Of a DNA stretch of 41,645 bases, positions 30,796-38,770 are shown one piece after another. The position numbers and the translations under genes are program-made. Origin of the DNA: Elusimicrobiota bacterium (GTDB lineage Bacteria > Elusimicrobiota > Elusimicrobia > UBA1565 > UBA9628). How positions within the stretch are numbered: position 1 is the first letter of the stretch; every line of letters begins with the position of its first letter. The notes beneath the pieces are model-generated. The model searched no databases. It saw only the letters and a program-made list of their open reading frames with translations, and was not told the DNA's origin. Location of the stretch: contig JACQPG010000082.1 of the NCBI GenBank assembly GCA_016207665.1, forward strand, positions 1-41,645, read 5' to 3'.

Positions 30796-32276
30796 TATCT
30801 TCTCCAGAGGCTCATCAAGAGCCAATAAACGGCGAAGGACGTCGCGAAGCTGATGAACCAGGCGTAATGATAGAGCGTGACCCAGAACGGCGCGACCGAG
30901 GCGGCGCCGATCGTTCCCAGGAAGCCCGGGATCAAGGGGGCGATGCCCGCGCCCAGGGCGATCAGGGCTCGGGGGTTGAAGCCGCCGTTATACCAATAGG
31001 GACCGCGGGCGGCATAAAGATCGGCCGTCTCCAATCGGCAGCCCCGGATCAGGAAATAATCGCAAATGAGTATGCCGCCGATCGAGCCGAGCAGGGAGGA
31101 ATAGGCGACAAGCCACTTGAATATATAGCCGGTCGGATCGGCCACCAATTTCCAAGGCTGCATCAATATCCCCACCACTCCCGTGATATAGCCGCCCATG
31201 CGGAAATCGATCTTCTTGGGCCAGAGGTTGGCCAGGTCATTGGCGGGGCTGACCACGTTGGCCGCGATATTGGTCGCGAGCGTGGCGATGCATAGGGATA
31301 CGAGCGCCACGGCGAGCACCAGGGGGTTGGTGAATTTGCTCACCAAAACGACGGGATCCCAGACGCTCTCTCCGTAGATGACCACGGTCGCCGAGGTCAC
31401 GGCCACGCCGATGAATGAGAACAGGCCCATGGTTGTGGGTAGTCCGAGGGCTTGCCCTAACACCTGATCCCTTTGCGAACGGGCGTAGCGGGTGAAATCC
31501 GGTATGTTCAGCGACAGGGTGGCCCAGAACCCTATCATGCCGGTCAGCGCGGGAAAGAAGAAGGCCCAGAACTGACCGGCCTTGGGCTGGCCCGGCGCGA
31601 AGGCCGAGGGCGCCTGCAGCATGGGGCCGAACCCACCCGCCCTCTGATAAGCCCAGGCAAGCAGGCCCAAGCCGAGGGCGATCAAGAGCGGCGCCTTGAT
31701 GTTGAGCAGAACGCGTATGGACTCGATGCCCTTGTAAATCACCAGCATGTTGACGCTCCAGAACAGCAGGAAGCAAACCAGTTGCGGAAGGCTGATGCCG
31801 GCGATGGACGCGGGCCAGGCCTCGAGCGAAGGGATGTAGATCGCTGTCAGCTTGTAGATGGCCCACCCCCCTATCCAGGACTGGATGCCGAACCAGCCGC
31901 AGGCTACCAGGGCGCGCAGCAAGGCCGGCACATTGGCTCCCAGCATGCCGAAGGAAGGCCGGCAATAGACCGGGAATGGGATGCCGTACTTGGTGCCCGC
32001 GTGGGCATTGAGCACCATGGGGATGAGCACGATGCAATTGCCTAGGAAGATGGTGAGCACCGCCTGCCACCAGTTCATCCCTTCGGCGATGAGCGAGGAG
32101 GCGAGCATATAGGTCGGCACGCAGGCGCACATGGATATCCACAGCACCATCACGTCCTTGAGCCCCCAGCCGCGGTCCTTCTTGGCCGTCGGCGCTATAT
32201 CATGGTTCCAGAAGGGCGAGGAGGAGAGGTCCCCCGAGTGCTCCCTGATGTCGGGATCGAGCAGCGCGCTGATCAC
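30795..32276 (-). CDS. NCS1-family nucleobase/hydantoin transporter
   Basis: A 493-residue membrane protein with about twelve membrane segments. The N-terminal NHDIAPTAKKDRGWGLKDVMVLWISM, the Trp-rich GWFGIQSWIGGWAIYKL and the middle NIPDFTRYARSQRDQVLGQ are hallmarks of the nucleobase:cation symporter-1 family (Mhp1, PucI and relatives). It would bring uracil, thymine, dihydropyrimidines or hydantoins across the inner membrane with a cation. It overlaps the beta-ureidopropionase gene upstream by ATGA and the dihydropyrimidinase gene downstream by TAATG. The transported base is inferred from the operon. Confidence 0.92.
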   Translation of the reverse strand: MISALLDPDIREHSGDLSSSPFWNHDIAPTAKKDRGWGLKDVMVLWISMCACVPTYMLASSLIAEGMNWWQAVLTIFLGNCIVLIPMVLNAHAGTKYGIPFPVYCRPSFGMLGANVPALLRALVACGWFGIQSWIGGWAIYKLTAIYIPSLEAWPASIAGISLPQLVCFLLFWSVNMLVIYKGIESIRVLLNIKAPLLIALGLGLLAWAYQRAGGFGPMLQAPSAFAPGQPKAGQFWAFFFPALTGMIGFWATLSLNIPDFTRYARSQRDQVLGQALGLPTTMGLFSFIGVAVTSATVVIYGESVWDPVVLVSKFTNPLVLAVALVSLCIATLATNIAANVVSPANDLANLWPKKIDFRMGGYITGVVGILMQPWKLVADPTGYIFKWLVAYSSLLGSIGGILICDYFLIRGCRLETADLYAARGPYWYNGGFNPRALIALGAGIAPLIPGFLGTIGAASVAPFWVTLYHYAWFISFATSFAVYWLLMSLWRR

Positions 32277-33148
32277 GGCAGCTGTTCGATCAAAGGCTGG
32301 TATGTTTCCGGCCGGCGGTCGCGGAAGAATTGCCAGACCTTGCGCACCTCGAGTATCTGGTCGAGATCGAGATCAGCCGTCACCAAAGCGTCCTTGTGTC
32401 GCGGGCCGACGGCGAGCATCTGGCCCCGAGGGTCGCAGAAATAGGATTGCCCGTAAAATTCACCGATATTCCAGGGTTTCTCCTTGCCTACCCGGTTGAT
32501 GGCGCCCACGAAGTATTGGTTGGCGACCGCGTGGGCGGGCTGCTCGAGCTTCCAAAGATATTCCGAGAGCCCGGCCACGGTGGCCGAGGGATTGAAGACG
32601 ATCTCGGCTCCATTGAGTCCCAAGATGCGCGCGCCATCGGGGAAGTGCCGGTCATAGCAGATATAGACGCCGACCTTGGCGTACTTGGTCTGGAACACGG
32701 GGTAGCCCAGGTTTCCCGGTTTGAAATAGAATTTTTCCCAGAAGCCGGGAGCGCAATGCGGTATGTGGTTCTTGCGGTATTTCCCCAGGATCTGACCGTC
32801 GGAGTCGATGACCACGGCGGTGTTGTAATAGGTGCCTGTCGACGGCGTCTCGTAAAGGGGAACGACCAGGACCATCTTATGCCTCTTGGCCAGCTTCTGC
32901 ATGAGCTGGGTGGTCGGCCCGGGGATGGGCTCGGCGGTCTCATACCATTTGGCGTCCTGCTCCGCGCAGAAATAGGGGCCGTAAAATATCTCCTGGAGGC
33001 AGGCGATCTGCACACCCTGCTTTCCCGCCCTCTCGATCAGCGGCACATGCTTGTCGATCATCTTCTTCTTGATCTCGACCAAGCCGTGCTTGGGGGTATG
33101 CCAGTCGCACGATGTCTGTATCAAACCGCAGCGGACGATTCTAGACAT
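32273..33148 (-). CDS. pydC: Beta-ureidopropionase (N-carbamoyl-beta-alanine amidohydrolase), nitrilase family
   Basis: A 291-residue carbon-nitrogen hydrolase. The Glu-Lys-Cys triad is Glu53 (CLQEIFYGPYF), Lys126 (KYRKNHIPH) and Cys164 (YICYDRHFP). FYGPYF and the RHFPDGAR segment are typical of the beta-ureidopropionase/N-carbamoyl-amino-acid hydrolase branch. It releases carbon dioxide, ammonia and beta-alanine (or 3-aminoisobutyrate) from the dihydropyrimidinase product, the third step of the pathway. The ATG at 33148 is preceded by GGAG and lies 14 bases after the DUF6624-like gene; its stop overlaps the transporter gene by ATGA. Confidence 0.92.
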   Translation of the reverse strand: MSRIVRCGLIQTSCDWHTPKHGLVEIKKKMIDKHVPLIERAGKQGVQIACLQEIFYGPYFCAEQDAKWYETAEPIPGPTTQLMQKLAKRHKMVLVVPLYETPSTGTYYNTAVVIDSDGQILGKYRKNHIPHCAPGFWEKFYFKPGNLGYPVFQTKYAKVGVYICYDRHFPDGARILGLNGAEIVFNPSATVAGLSEYLWKLEQPAHAVANQYFVGAINRVGKEKPWNIGEFYGQSYFCDPRGQMLAVGPRHKDALVTADLDLDQILEVRKVWQFFRDRRPETYQPLIEQLP

Positions 33149-33162
33149 GGGGATTCTCCAAT

Positions 33163-33687
33163 TTAGGATGACTGTTTTCGATCTTCCTTCCGGACTCCGA
33201 TCCGGCCGTTGAGCTGGTTGAGGCGCTCGGCTACTCCGGGGACGTTCAAGATCATCTTCTCGAAGGAGAGTATTCCGCGGTCATCGATCGGCAACCGGAG
33301 TTGATAGCGGTTTTCTTCCGGATTGTGCTCGAACTGGGTTCCATAGAATTGAGGCAGCCCGACCGACATGAGGAAGCGATCCAAGGTGGCGGCGCACAGC
33401 CAGCGGGCCTTCTTGTGCTCCTTGATGGCGGCCAGCACGGCCAGCCTATGCGCGGTCAGGAAGTCCCGCGGCTCGCGTCCATGCTGGAAGATGACGCTCG
33501 CGTGGTAGAGGTCGTTGGGCGTGTTGACCTGCGCCGCGTCGATCATTTCGGAGACCAGTCGCCGGCGCATGGCGTCGCGATGCTGGAGGTCCTTGACGGC
33601 CTCGACCGAGTCATAGATCCTCTGCCTGTCCTTTTGGTCCGCCTCGAAGAGCTCCTGGAGCTTGAGATTATCGGTCTCAGGCGGCAT
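33163..33687 (-). CDS. DUF6624-like protein of unknown function in the pyrimidine-degradation operon
   Basis: A 174-residue soluble protein without signal peptide. The start is the ATG at 33687, overlapping the preA stop (TAATG). Motifs of the DUF6624 family as I remember them are present: an N-terminal LFEADQKDRQ, a central VIFQHGREPRDFLTAHRLAVLAA with its Gln-His pair, LDRFLMSVGLPQFYGTQF, and then a regular beta-type tail. The family has no established biochemical role. Its place between preA and beta-ureidopropionase suggests a regulatory or accessory part in pyrimidine breakdown, but nothing in the sequence shows which. Confidence 0.7.
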   Translation of the reverse strand: MPPETDNLKLQELFEADQKDRQRIYDSVEAVKDLQHRDAMRRRLVSEMIDAAQVNTPNDLYHASVIFQHGREPRDFLTAHRLAVLAAIKEHKKARWLCAATLDRFLMSVGLPQFYGTQFEHNPEENRYQLRLPIDDRGILSFEKMILNVPGVAERLNQLNGRIGVRKEDRKQSS

Positions 33688-34982
33688 TATCCGTGCATCC
33701 TCTTGTAGACTTCCTTGTGGCCTTTCATTCCCGAAGCGGTATACTCCTCCCATGAGAGTGGCTTATGGCCGGTTTTCACGTTATTCATAGTGATGCAGGC
33801 ATCCACCGGACAGACCAAGGCGCAGAGATTGCAGCCCACGCAATCCGCCTCGATCACGTGCGGCTTGCGGTTGCCTTTGCGGCGATCGATGGCGATGCAT
33901 TGGTGGGCGGTGTCGTTGCACGCCACGTAGCAAAGATCACAGCCTATGCATTTTGAGTGATCGATGGAGGCCACCGTCTTATGATGGAGGTTGAGCTTCT
34001 TCCAGTCCACCACGTTGACGGCCGCCCGGCCGATGAACTCCGAGGTCTTGGAGAAGCCCTTGCCCTCCATCCAATCCGAGAGCCCGGCGTTAAGCTCCTC
34101 GATGATCCTGAAGCCGTAGTGCATGACGGCCGTGCAAAGCTGCACCGAGGTCGCGCCCAGCAGCATGAATTCGACCGCGTCGGCCCAGGTGGAGATGCCG
34201 CCGATCCCGGAGATGGGAAGCCCCCGCGTCGGCGGGTCGGTAGCGATCTGGCTCACCATATTGAGGGCGATGGGCTTGACCGCCGGGCCGCAATAGCCGC
34301 CGTGGGCGACCTTGCCTCCTACCGAGAACTTGGGAGCCAGGGTGTTTAGATCGACGCCCATGATCGAGTTGATGGTGTTGATCAAGGAGACTCCATCGGC
34401 CCCCCCTTCCCTGGCCGCTCGGGCCGGAAAGCGGATATCCGCCACGTTCGGGGTGAGCTTGACCAGGACGGGAACCTTGGAGCGCTCCTTGGCGAATTCG
34501 GTGACCATCCTCACATAGTCCGGGACCTGTCCCACGGCCGAGCCCATGCCGCGCTCGCTCATGCCATGGGGGCAGCCGAAATTCAGCTCGATGCCGTCGC
34601 AGCCCGTGTCCATCGCGCGGTCGATGATCTCGTGCCAAGCGCTTCTTTCGCAGGGCACCATGAGCGACGCGATCACGGCATGTTTCGGGAAGCGCTTCTT
34701 GACCTCGTAGATCTCGCGAAGATTATCCTCAAGGGGCCTGTCGGTGATCAGCTCTATGTTGTTGAAGCCGGCCATTTTTTGGCCGCCGATGTCGATGGCT
34801 CCGTAACGCGATGTGGTATTGATGACCGGAGGATCCTGTCCCAGCGTCTTCCAGACCGCGCCTCCCCAGCCGTATTCGAAGGCCCGCATCACCTGCTCGC
34901 CCGAATTGGTGGGCGGCGCGGAGGCGAGCCAGAAAGGGTTCGGGGACTTGATACCCGCGCAATCGGTCGAAAGGTCGATCAT
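33687..34982 (-). CDS. preA: NAD-dependent dihydropyrimidine dehydrogenase, subunit PreA
   Basis: A 431-residue FMN and iron-sulfur protein. The start is the ATG at 34982, overlapping the preT stop by ATGA; the long open frame upstream is the shadow of preT. Residues about 1-300 form a dihydroorotate-dehydrogenase-like barrel (NPFWLASAPPT, GIELNFGCPHGMSERGMG, LVKLTPNVADI, ISGIGGISTWADA). The C-terminus has two 4Fe-4S ferredoxin motifs (CIGCDLCYVAC and CVGCNLCALVCPVDAC). With PreT it reduces uracil and thymine to dihydro forms using NADH. The position of the mammalian enzyme's catalytic Cys (GMGxxCGQ) is Val here (GMGSAVGQ); I believe bacterial PydA proteins share this. Confidence 0.93.
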   Translation of the reverse strand: MIDLSTDCAGIKSPNPFWLASAPPTNSGEQVMRAFEYGWGGAVWKTLGQDPPVINTTSRYGAIDIGGQKMAGFNNIELITDRPLEDNLREIYEVKKRFPKHAVIASLMVPCERSAWHEIIDRAMDTGCDGIELNFGCPHGMSERGMGSAVGQVPDYVRMVTEFAKERSKVPVLVKLTPNVADIRFPARAAREGGADGVSLINTINSIMGVDLNTLAPKFSVGGKVAHGGYCGPAVKPIALNMVSQIATDPPTRGLPISGIGGISTWADAVEFMLLGATSVQLCTAVMHYGFRIIEELNAGLSDWMEGKGFSKTSEFIGRAAVNVVDWKKLNLHHKTVASIDHSKCIGCDLCYVACNDTAHQCIAIDRRKGNRKPHVIEADCVGCNLCALVCPVDACITMNNVKTGHKPLSWEEYTASGMKGHKEVYKRMHG

Positions 34983-36370
34983 GCGCGGTCTTGGAGGGGC
35001 GCTACCCGCCGTCCTTCGATGGTCGAGACCCAATACTCGTCGCCGGGCGGAAGCTCGGCATCCGGCTGGAGCCGGCGATGGATGGCGTGGGCCGCGCGCT
35101 TGCCGTCGGCGGCGGCATGCACGACCTCCTTGCCGCCGTTGATCGCGTCGCCGCCCGCGAAAACTTTGGGATGCGAGGTCTGTAGGGTCTTGGGCGCGAC
35201 TTGGATCCGGCCGTCGGAGGCGAGCTTGAGCCCCAGGGCCTTGGAGAGGCTGTAATGCTTGGTCTGCCCGATGGCCTTGATCACGCGATCGCAGGGCAGG
35301 TTCCAGCCGGATCTCGGGATCTCCACTAGCTTGCCTTGGGATATCTTGGTCCCGACCAGTCGAATCCCCTCCACCTTGCGGGTCCCGAGTATCGTGGCTA
35401 CCTTCACATTCCAAAGGAACTCGACGCCGTCGGTCTGGGCGAGCTCGAGTTCGAAGCCGTAGGCGCTCATGTCGGCCCGGCCGCGCCGGTAGGCCATGAC
35501 GACCCGTTCGGTCCCTATTCTTTTGGATTGGGTGCTCGCGTCGATGGCGGTGTTGCCGGCTCCGACGACCACCGTTGTCCGGCTTCGGCCCAACGGCTTG
35601 AGGTTCCGATCCTTGACGTGACGGATGAATGAGAGGGCGTCCCATACGCCGGCAAGATCCTCGCCCGGCACTCCCAGCTTATGCGTGCCGGCCAGTCCGA
35701 TGCCGATGAATACGGCGTCGAATCCGGACAGCAAATCCTCGGCCGGAATGTCCTTGCCGACCTCCACTCCCAGCTTGAGCTCGGCGCCCAGAGCGAAAAT
35801 CCGTTCTAGCTCTTCCAAAGAAACCTTCTGTTGCATCTTATACTCGGCGATACCGAAAGTATTGAGACCGCCGGGCAGCTTGTTCTTCTCGAACAGCGTC
35901 ACTCGATATCCCAGTCGCCGAAGATAGGTGGCGCAGGCGGCGCCCGCCGGTCCCGCGCCGATCACCGCCACTTTGAAACCATTGTCCGGGCCCGGCTTGA
36001 AGGGTTGTATCCCGTTATCCTGCAGGGTCTGGGTCGCGTGGCGCTGGAGCTTGGCGATATCGATGGGCCTTTCCTGCCATTGATGATAGACGCAGGCTCC
36101 CTCGCAAAGCACCTCGACGGGGCAAGCCCGAGCGCAGGAATGGCCCAAGGCGTTGGCTTCGAGGATGGTCTTGGCGGAGCCCAGTATGTTGCTCGAGGAA
36201 ATCTGCTTGATGAAGCGGGGAATGTCGATTTTGGTGGGACAGGCCGTCACGCAGGGCGCGTCATAACAATAGAGGCAGCGATGAGCCTCGATGCGCGCTT
36301 CCTCCGGCGTCAAGGCTGGAGAGATTTCCTTGAAATTCTCGCGATAAATCTTCGCAGTGGCGGAATCCAT
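34979..36370 (-). CDS. preT: NAD-dependent dihydropyrimidine dehydrogenase, subunit PreT
   Basis: A 463-residue flavoprotein of the glutamate-synthase small-subunit type. N-terminal Cys motifs (CLYCYDAPCVTACP and CARACPVEVLCEGACVY) bind two 4Fe-4S clusters. An FAD-binding fold (VAVIGAGPAGAACATYLRR) is followed by an NAD(P)H-binding fold (VVVGAGNTAIDAS), and the protein ends with VFAGGDAINGGKEVVHAAADGKRAA. It passes electrons from NADH to PreA. It is the first gene of a six-gene operon behind the promoter at 36403-36431. The GGAG ribosome-binding sequence lies ten bases before the ATG, inside a small hairpin. Confidence 0.93.
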   Translation of the reverse strand: MDSATAKIYRENFKEISPALTPEEARIEAHRCLYCYDAPCVTACPTKIDIPRFIKQISSSNILGSAKTILEANALGHSCARACPVEVLCEGACVYHQWQERPIDIAKLQRHATQTLQDNGIQPFKPGPDNGFKVAVIGAGPAGAACATYLRRLGYRVTLFEKNKLPGGLNTFGIAEYKMQQKVSLEELERIFALGAELKLGVEVGKDIPAEDLLSGFDAVFIGIGLAGTHKLGVPGEDLAGVWDALSFIRHVKDRNLKPLGRSRTTVVVGAGNTAIDASTQSKRIGTERVVMAYRRGRADMSAYGFELELAQTDGVEFLWNVKVATILGTRKVEGIRLVGTKISQGKLVEIPRSGWNLPCDRVIKAIGQTKHYSLSKALGLKLASDGRIQVAPKTLQTSHPKVFAGGDAINGGKEVVHAAADGKRAAHAIHRRLQPDAELPPGDEYWVSTIEGRRVAPLQDRA

Positions 36371-36380
36371 AGGTGGGCGT

Positions 36381-36391
36381 CTCCGACGGAG
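36381..36391 (-). promoter_or_regulatory. Leader hairpin over the preT ribosome-binding site
   Basis: CTCCG and CGGAG pair around one base. The right arm contains the only GGAG before the preT ATG, so the hairpin would hide it. It lies wholly within the predicted leader of about 26 bases. Confidence 0.4.
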
Positions 36392-36431
36392 AATCCCCTC
36401 GGATTCTAGCTTATCACCGAGGGGGTGTCAA
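36391..36431 (-). promoter_or_regulatory. Sigma-70-type promoter of the pyrimidine-degradation operon with overlapping inverted repeat
   Basis: On the minus strand TTGACA (36431-36426), a 17-base spacer and TAGAAT (36408-36403). An inverted repeat, GAATCC-N4-GGATTC (36391-36406), overlaps the -10 box and the predicted start near 36396, the usual place for a repressor operator. The operator role is inferred. Confidence 0.75.
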
Positions 36432-36442
36432 ACGAGCAGGGA

Positions 36443-38713
36443 TTAAAGCCTAAGGTGGGCGACGCGATCCACCATGGCCGCGAAGTCCTTTTCCACGGAT
36501 TTCCAGAAAGACCGATCGATCACATAATTGTCCAGTTTTTTGGCCGATTCTTCGGCGAACCGAAGCATCTCCGCCTCCTCGGCGGCCGTCAGGGCCTTCT
36601 CTGCGGGAGTCAGGGTTGAAAGGGGCTTGCCCAAGGCTTGGGCCTTCGCTTGAAGCCACGGCGCGATTTTCCTGCTGATCCGCTCATTGAGAATGGCGTT
36701 GCGAATCATGTTCTGTTTCTCAGGACCCCATTCGAGCCGCTGGAAATACTTCAACACATTGGGATCGGTTTTCAAGACGAAGTTCATGAATCCCCATGAA
36801 CCAGCGACGGTCACCATGGGATTTCTGAACTCGTCTTGCAAGGCGATATTGGCCGGGAGCCAACGGCTTGGCGGCCGGACAAAGGCGTTGGTGACGTCGG
36901 CGGCCGCGCCCTGCTTGCCCTGCTCTTGAGCGAGCTTGATTATGAGATCGGCGTCGTCGGGGTAGAGGCGCCGGATTTGCTCCTTGAGCCCTCCCTTGCC
37001 GTTGACCAACTTGTCGCAAAAAGCGACTTCATGGGGACCGAAGGCGGTGGCGCAGGCTCCGAGCTGGATAAAGGGGTCGTTCTTGGCCTCGGGCAGATAG
37101 CGGTTCAGGGTGCGCATGGTGGTATCCAGGGAGGAGCGCGAGCCGGGCAATTTGGGGAACACCAAATCCCCGTTATCGAGAGCATGAAGGGGCTCGCCAA
37201 GCTTTTGCACAAAATCAGGGCTGAGTCTTTGGAATTGTCCCTTACTTGGATCCTTGCCCGTGATCAGGACGAAATCATCGCCAACCTTGCGCAGGATGCT
37301 CACCTCGGCGTCGTGCAAAAGCAGTCCGCCGTAGCCGGCCTTCACCAGCAAATCCTCGCGCGCGGCTGGAGAGAGCTTGGCTAAATCATCCGAGTGCTCC
37401 TTGATAAAATCTTGCATCCCGGTCTTGAGGAACACGCCCGCGACGGACTCCGGGCCGCATTGATGTGTGGCGTCATGATAGCCCTTGGCGTAGAGCTTGC
37501 TGAATTTCTGGCAGGCCTCCTCCAGTTGCCGGACCAGACCCTCGTGCCGGGAAAGGTTTACGCCGAGCTTCTTCAGCATGGAAACGCCGAAGTCCGCGGC
37601 CTCAGCCTTGGCCGAGGCCTTGAGGGTGATGCGAAGAGCCTTCTTGCCTAAAGTCTTCGCGCCTTGGCCCAGTGGCCCCAGGGGAAGCGTTAGCGCGTCC
37701 GCGCCCACGGCGACGGCCCCTAATAGTGATAGGCCGTCATTATGCAAGGCTTTGAGGCTCTGCACGGCGGAACAAACAGAGCTGCCGACTTCGCAGGTTT
37801 GCAGCACGCAGTCCGTAGGGTGGGCGCCGCAATAGCTGGCCAATCGTAGCGCCGCTCGGTGGGCATTATTGGCCCGCACCTCTCTTTCGGCCTCCTGGCA
37901 GACGGCGCTGCCTACGCCGAAACGGGCGCAGAGCAACTCCATGCGTTCATGTCTCATCTCAGCCTGCGCGGACAAACGTTCGATTTGAAGCTCCAGGCCT
38001 ATTGGGTCGCCGGAATTCCCGGGAACCGGCACATCCGTCTTGTCGATCGAAAGGGGCCTAGGCTGGGCTCCCGGAAGAGACTTAGCCGAGGCTATGCGCT
38101 GGTCTATCGCCTCGCCGCCCCCCGCCTTGCCCGGGCGGGCAGGCACGCCTGATGGGCCTGAAGGTTCGGTCTGCGAGAATATTTTGACGCTGCCGAGCCG
38201 TTTAAGGGTGTCTCTGATGCGCTGATAATCCTCATGAGTGAGGCTCGGCTCATTGTATCCTCTTAGAACCAGCTCATAATCCGCTTTGAGAGACTCTGGG
38301 GATCCACGCTCCTGCGGACGAGAATGCCCTTTCTTGAGGTAAATTTCCAGGACTTTCTCGGGGTCGAAGGAAGGCCTTTCTCGAGAGCTCAAATGGTTGA
38401 TCGCTCGTTGGAAGGCTTGCCGAACGAGTCGGGGGCCATGAGGACTTTCATCCGGGCCCTCCTGGACTATGGCAATTTTATAGGCCGACTCGACGGATTG
38501 GCGGAACATCTCGATGTGCATGGGTTTGGGCGGCGAAGGCATGGCGGAGGCGAGCGCCGCCAGCGGTCCGGCGGGATTCTGATCCTTGATCAGCGCCTCC
38601 CAAAGCCCGCGCTGACAGAGACGAAGTTGATCATCGAAGCTTTGGGGGGCGGACGGCAGCGCCAGGGACATGAGAAGTCCCATCAGTCCATAGCGTCTAG
38701 GGCCTCCACGCAT
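36443..38713 (-). CDS. Large exported protein of unknown function
   Basis: A 756-residue protein I do not recognise. An N-terminal signal peptide is likely (about 1-24, RRYGLMGLLMSLALPSAPQS). Residues about 60-240 are charged and proline-rich, with SIDKTDVPVPG near 227. A cluster of cysteines follows (LCARFGVGSAVC, YCGAHPTDCVLQTCEVGSSVC), suggesting disulfides outside the cytoplasm. Then comes a hydrophobic stretch (LSLLGAVAVGADALTLPLGPLG) and a long helical C-terminal half. The hydrophobic stretch recalls spacer segments of large secreted effectors, but no toxin or enzyme motif was found. The gene stands alone between the preT and nuoN operons, with a weak promoter at 38723-38751. Confidence 0.7.
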   Translation of the reverse strand: MRGGPRRYGLMGLLMSLALPSAPQSFDDQLRLCQRGLWEALIKDQNPAGPLAALASAMPSPPKPMHIEMFRQSVESAYKIAIVQEGPDESPHGPRLVRQAFQRAINHLSSRERPSFDPEKVLEIYLKKGHSRPQERGSPESLKADYELVLRGYNEPSLTHEDYQRIRDTLKRLGSVKIFSQTEPSGPSGVPARPGKAGGGEAIDQRIASAKSLPGAQPRPLSIDKTDVPVPGNSGDPIGLELQIERLSAQAEMRHERMELLCARFGVGSAVCQEAEREVRANNAHRAALRLASYCGAHPTDCVLQTCEVGSSVCSAVQSLKALHNDGLSLLGAVAVGADALTLPLGPLGQGAKTLGKKALRITLKASAKAEAADFGVSMLKKLGVNLSRHEGLVRQLEEACQKFSKLYAKGYHDATHQCGPESVAGVFLKTGMQDFIKEHSDDLAKLSPAAREDLLVKAGYGGLLLHDAEVSILRKVGDDFVLITGKDPSKGQFQRLSPDFVQKLGEPLHALDNGDLVFPKLPGSRSSLDTTMRTLNRYLPEAKNDPFIQLGACATAFGPHEVAFCDKLVNGKGGLKEQIRRLYPDDADLIIKLAQEQGKQGAAADVTNAFVRPPSRWLPANIALQDEFRNPMVTVAGSWGFMNFVLKTDPNVLKYFQRLEWGPEKQNMIRNAILNERISRKIAPWLQAKAQALGKPLSTLTPAEKALTAAEEAEMLRFAEESAKKLDNYVIDRSFWKSVEKDFAAMVDRVAHLRL

Positions 38714-38722
38714 GGCTCTTGA

Positions 38723-38751
38723 AGCTTAGCCCCGGGTCTGGTTCACGTCAA
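38723..38751 (-). promoter_or_regulatory. Weak sigma-70-like promoter before the unknown exported protein
   Basis: TTGACG (38751-38746), a 17-base spacer and TAAGCT (38728-38723) on the minus strand. The predicted start is near 38716, almost at the ATG at 38713. Either the message has no leader or translation starts at an internal ATG such as the one ten codons in. Confidence 0.35.
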
Positions 38752-38770
38752 GGGCTCTAAACTGCCGGAG

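Noticed and set aside
34983-35645. N-terminal extension of preA in the same frame
   Set aside because: It overlaps preT in another frame and reads as basic low-complexity sequence; the ATG at 34982 gives the normal PreA start.
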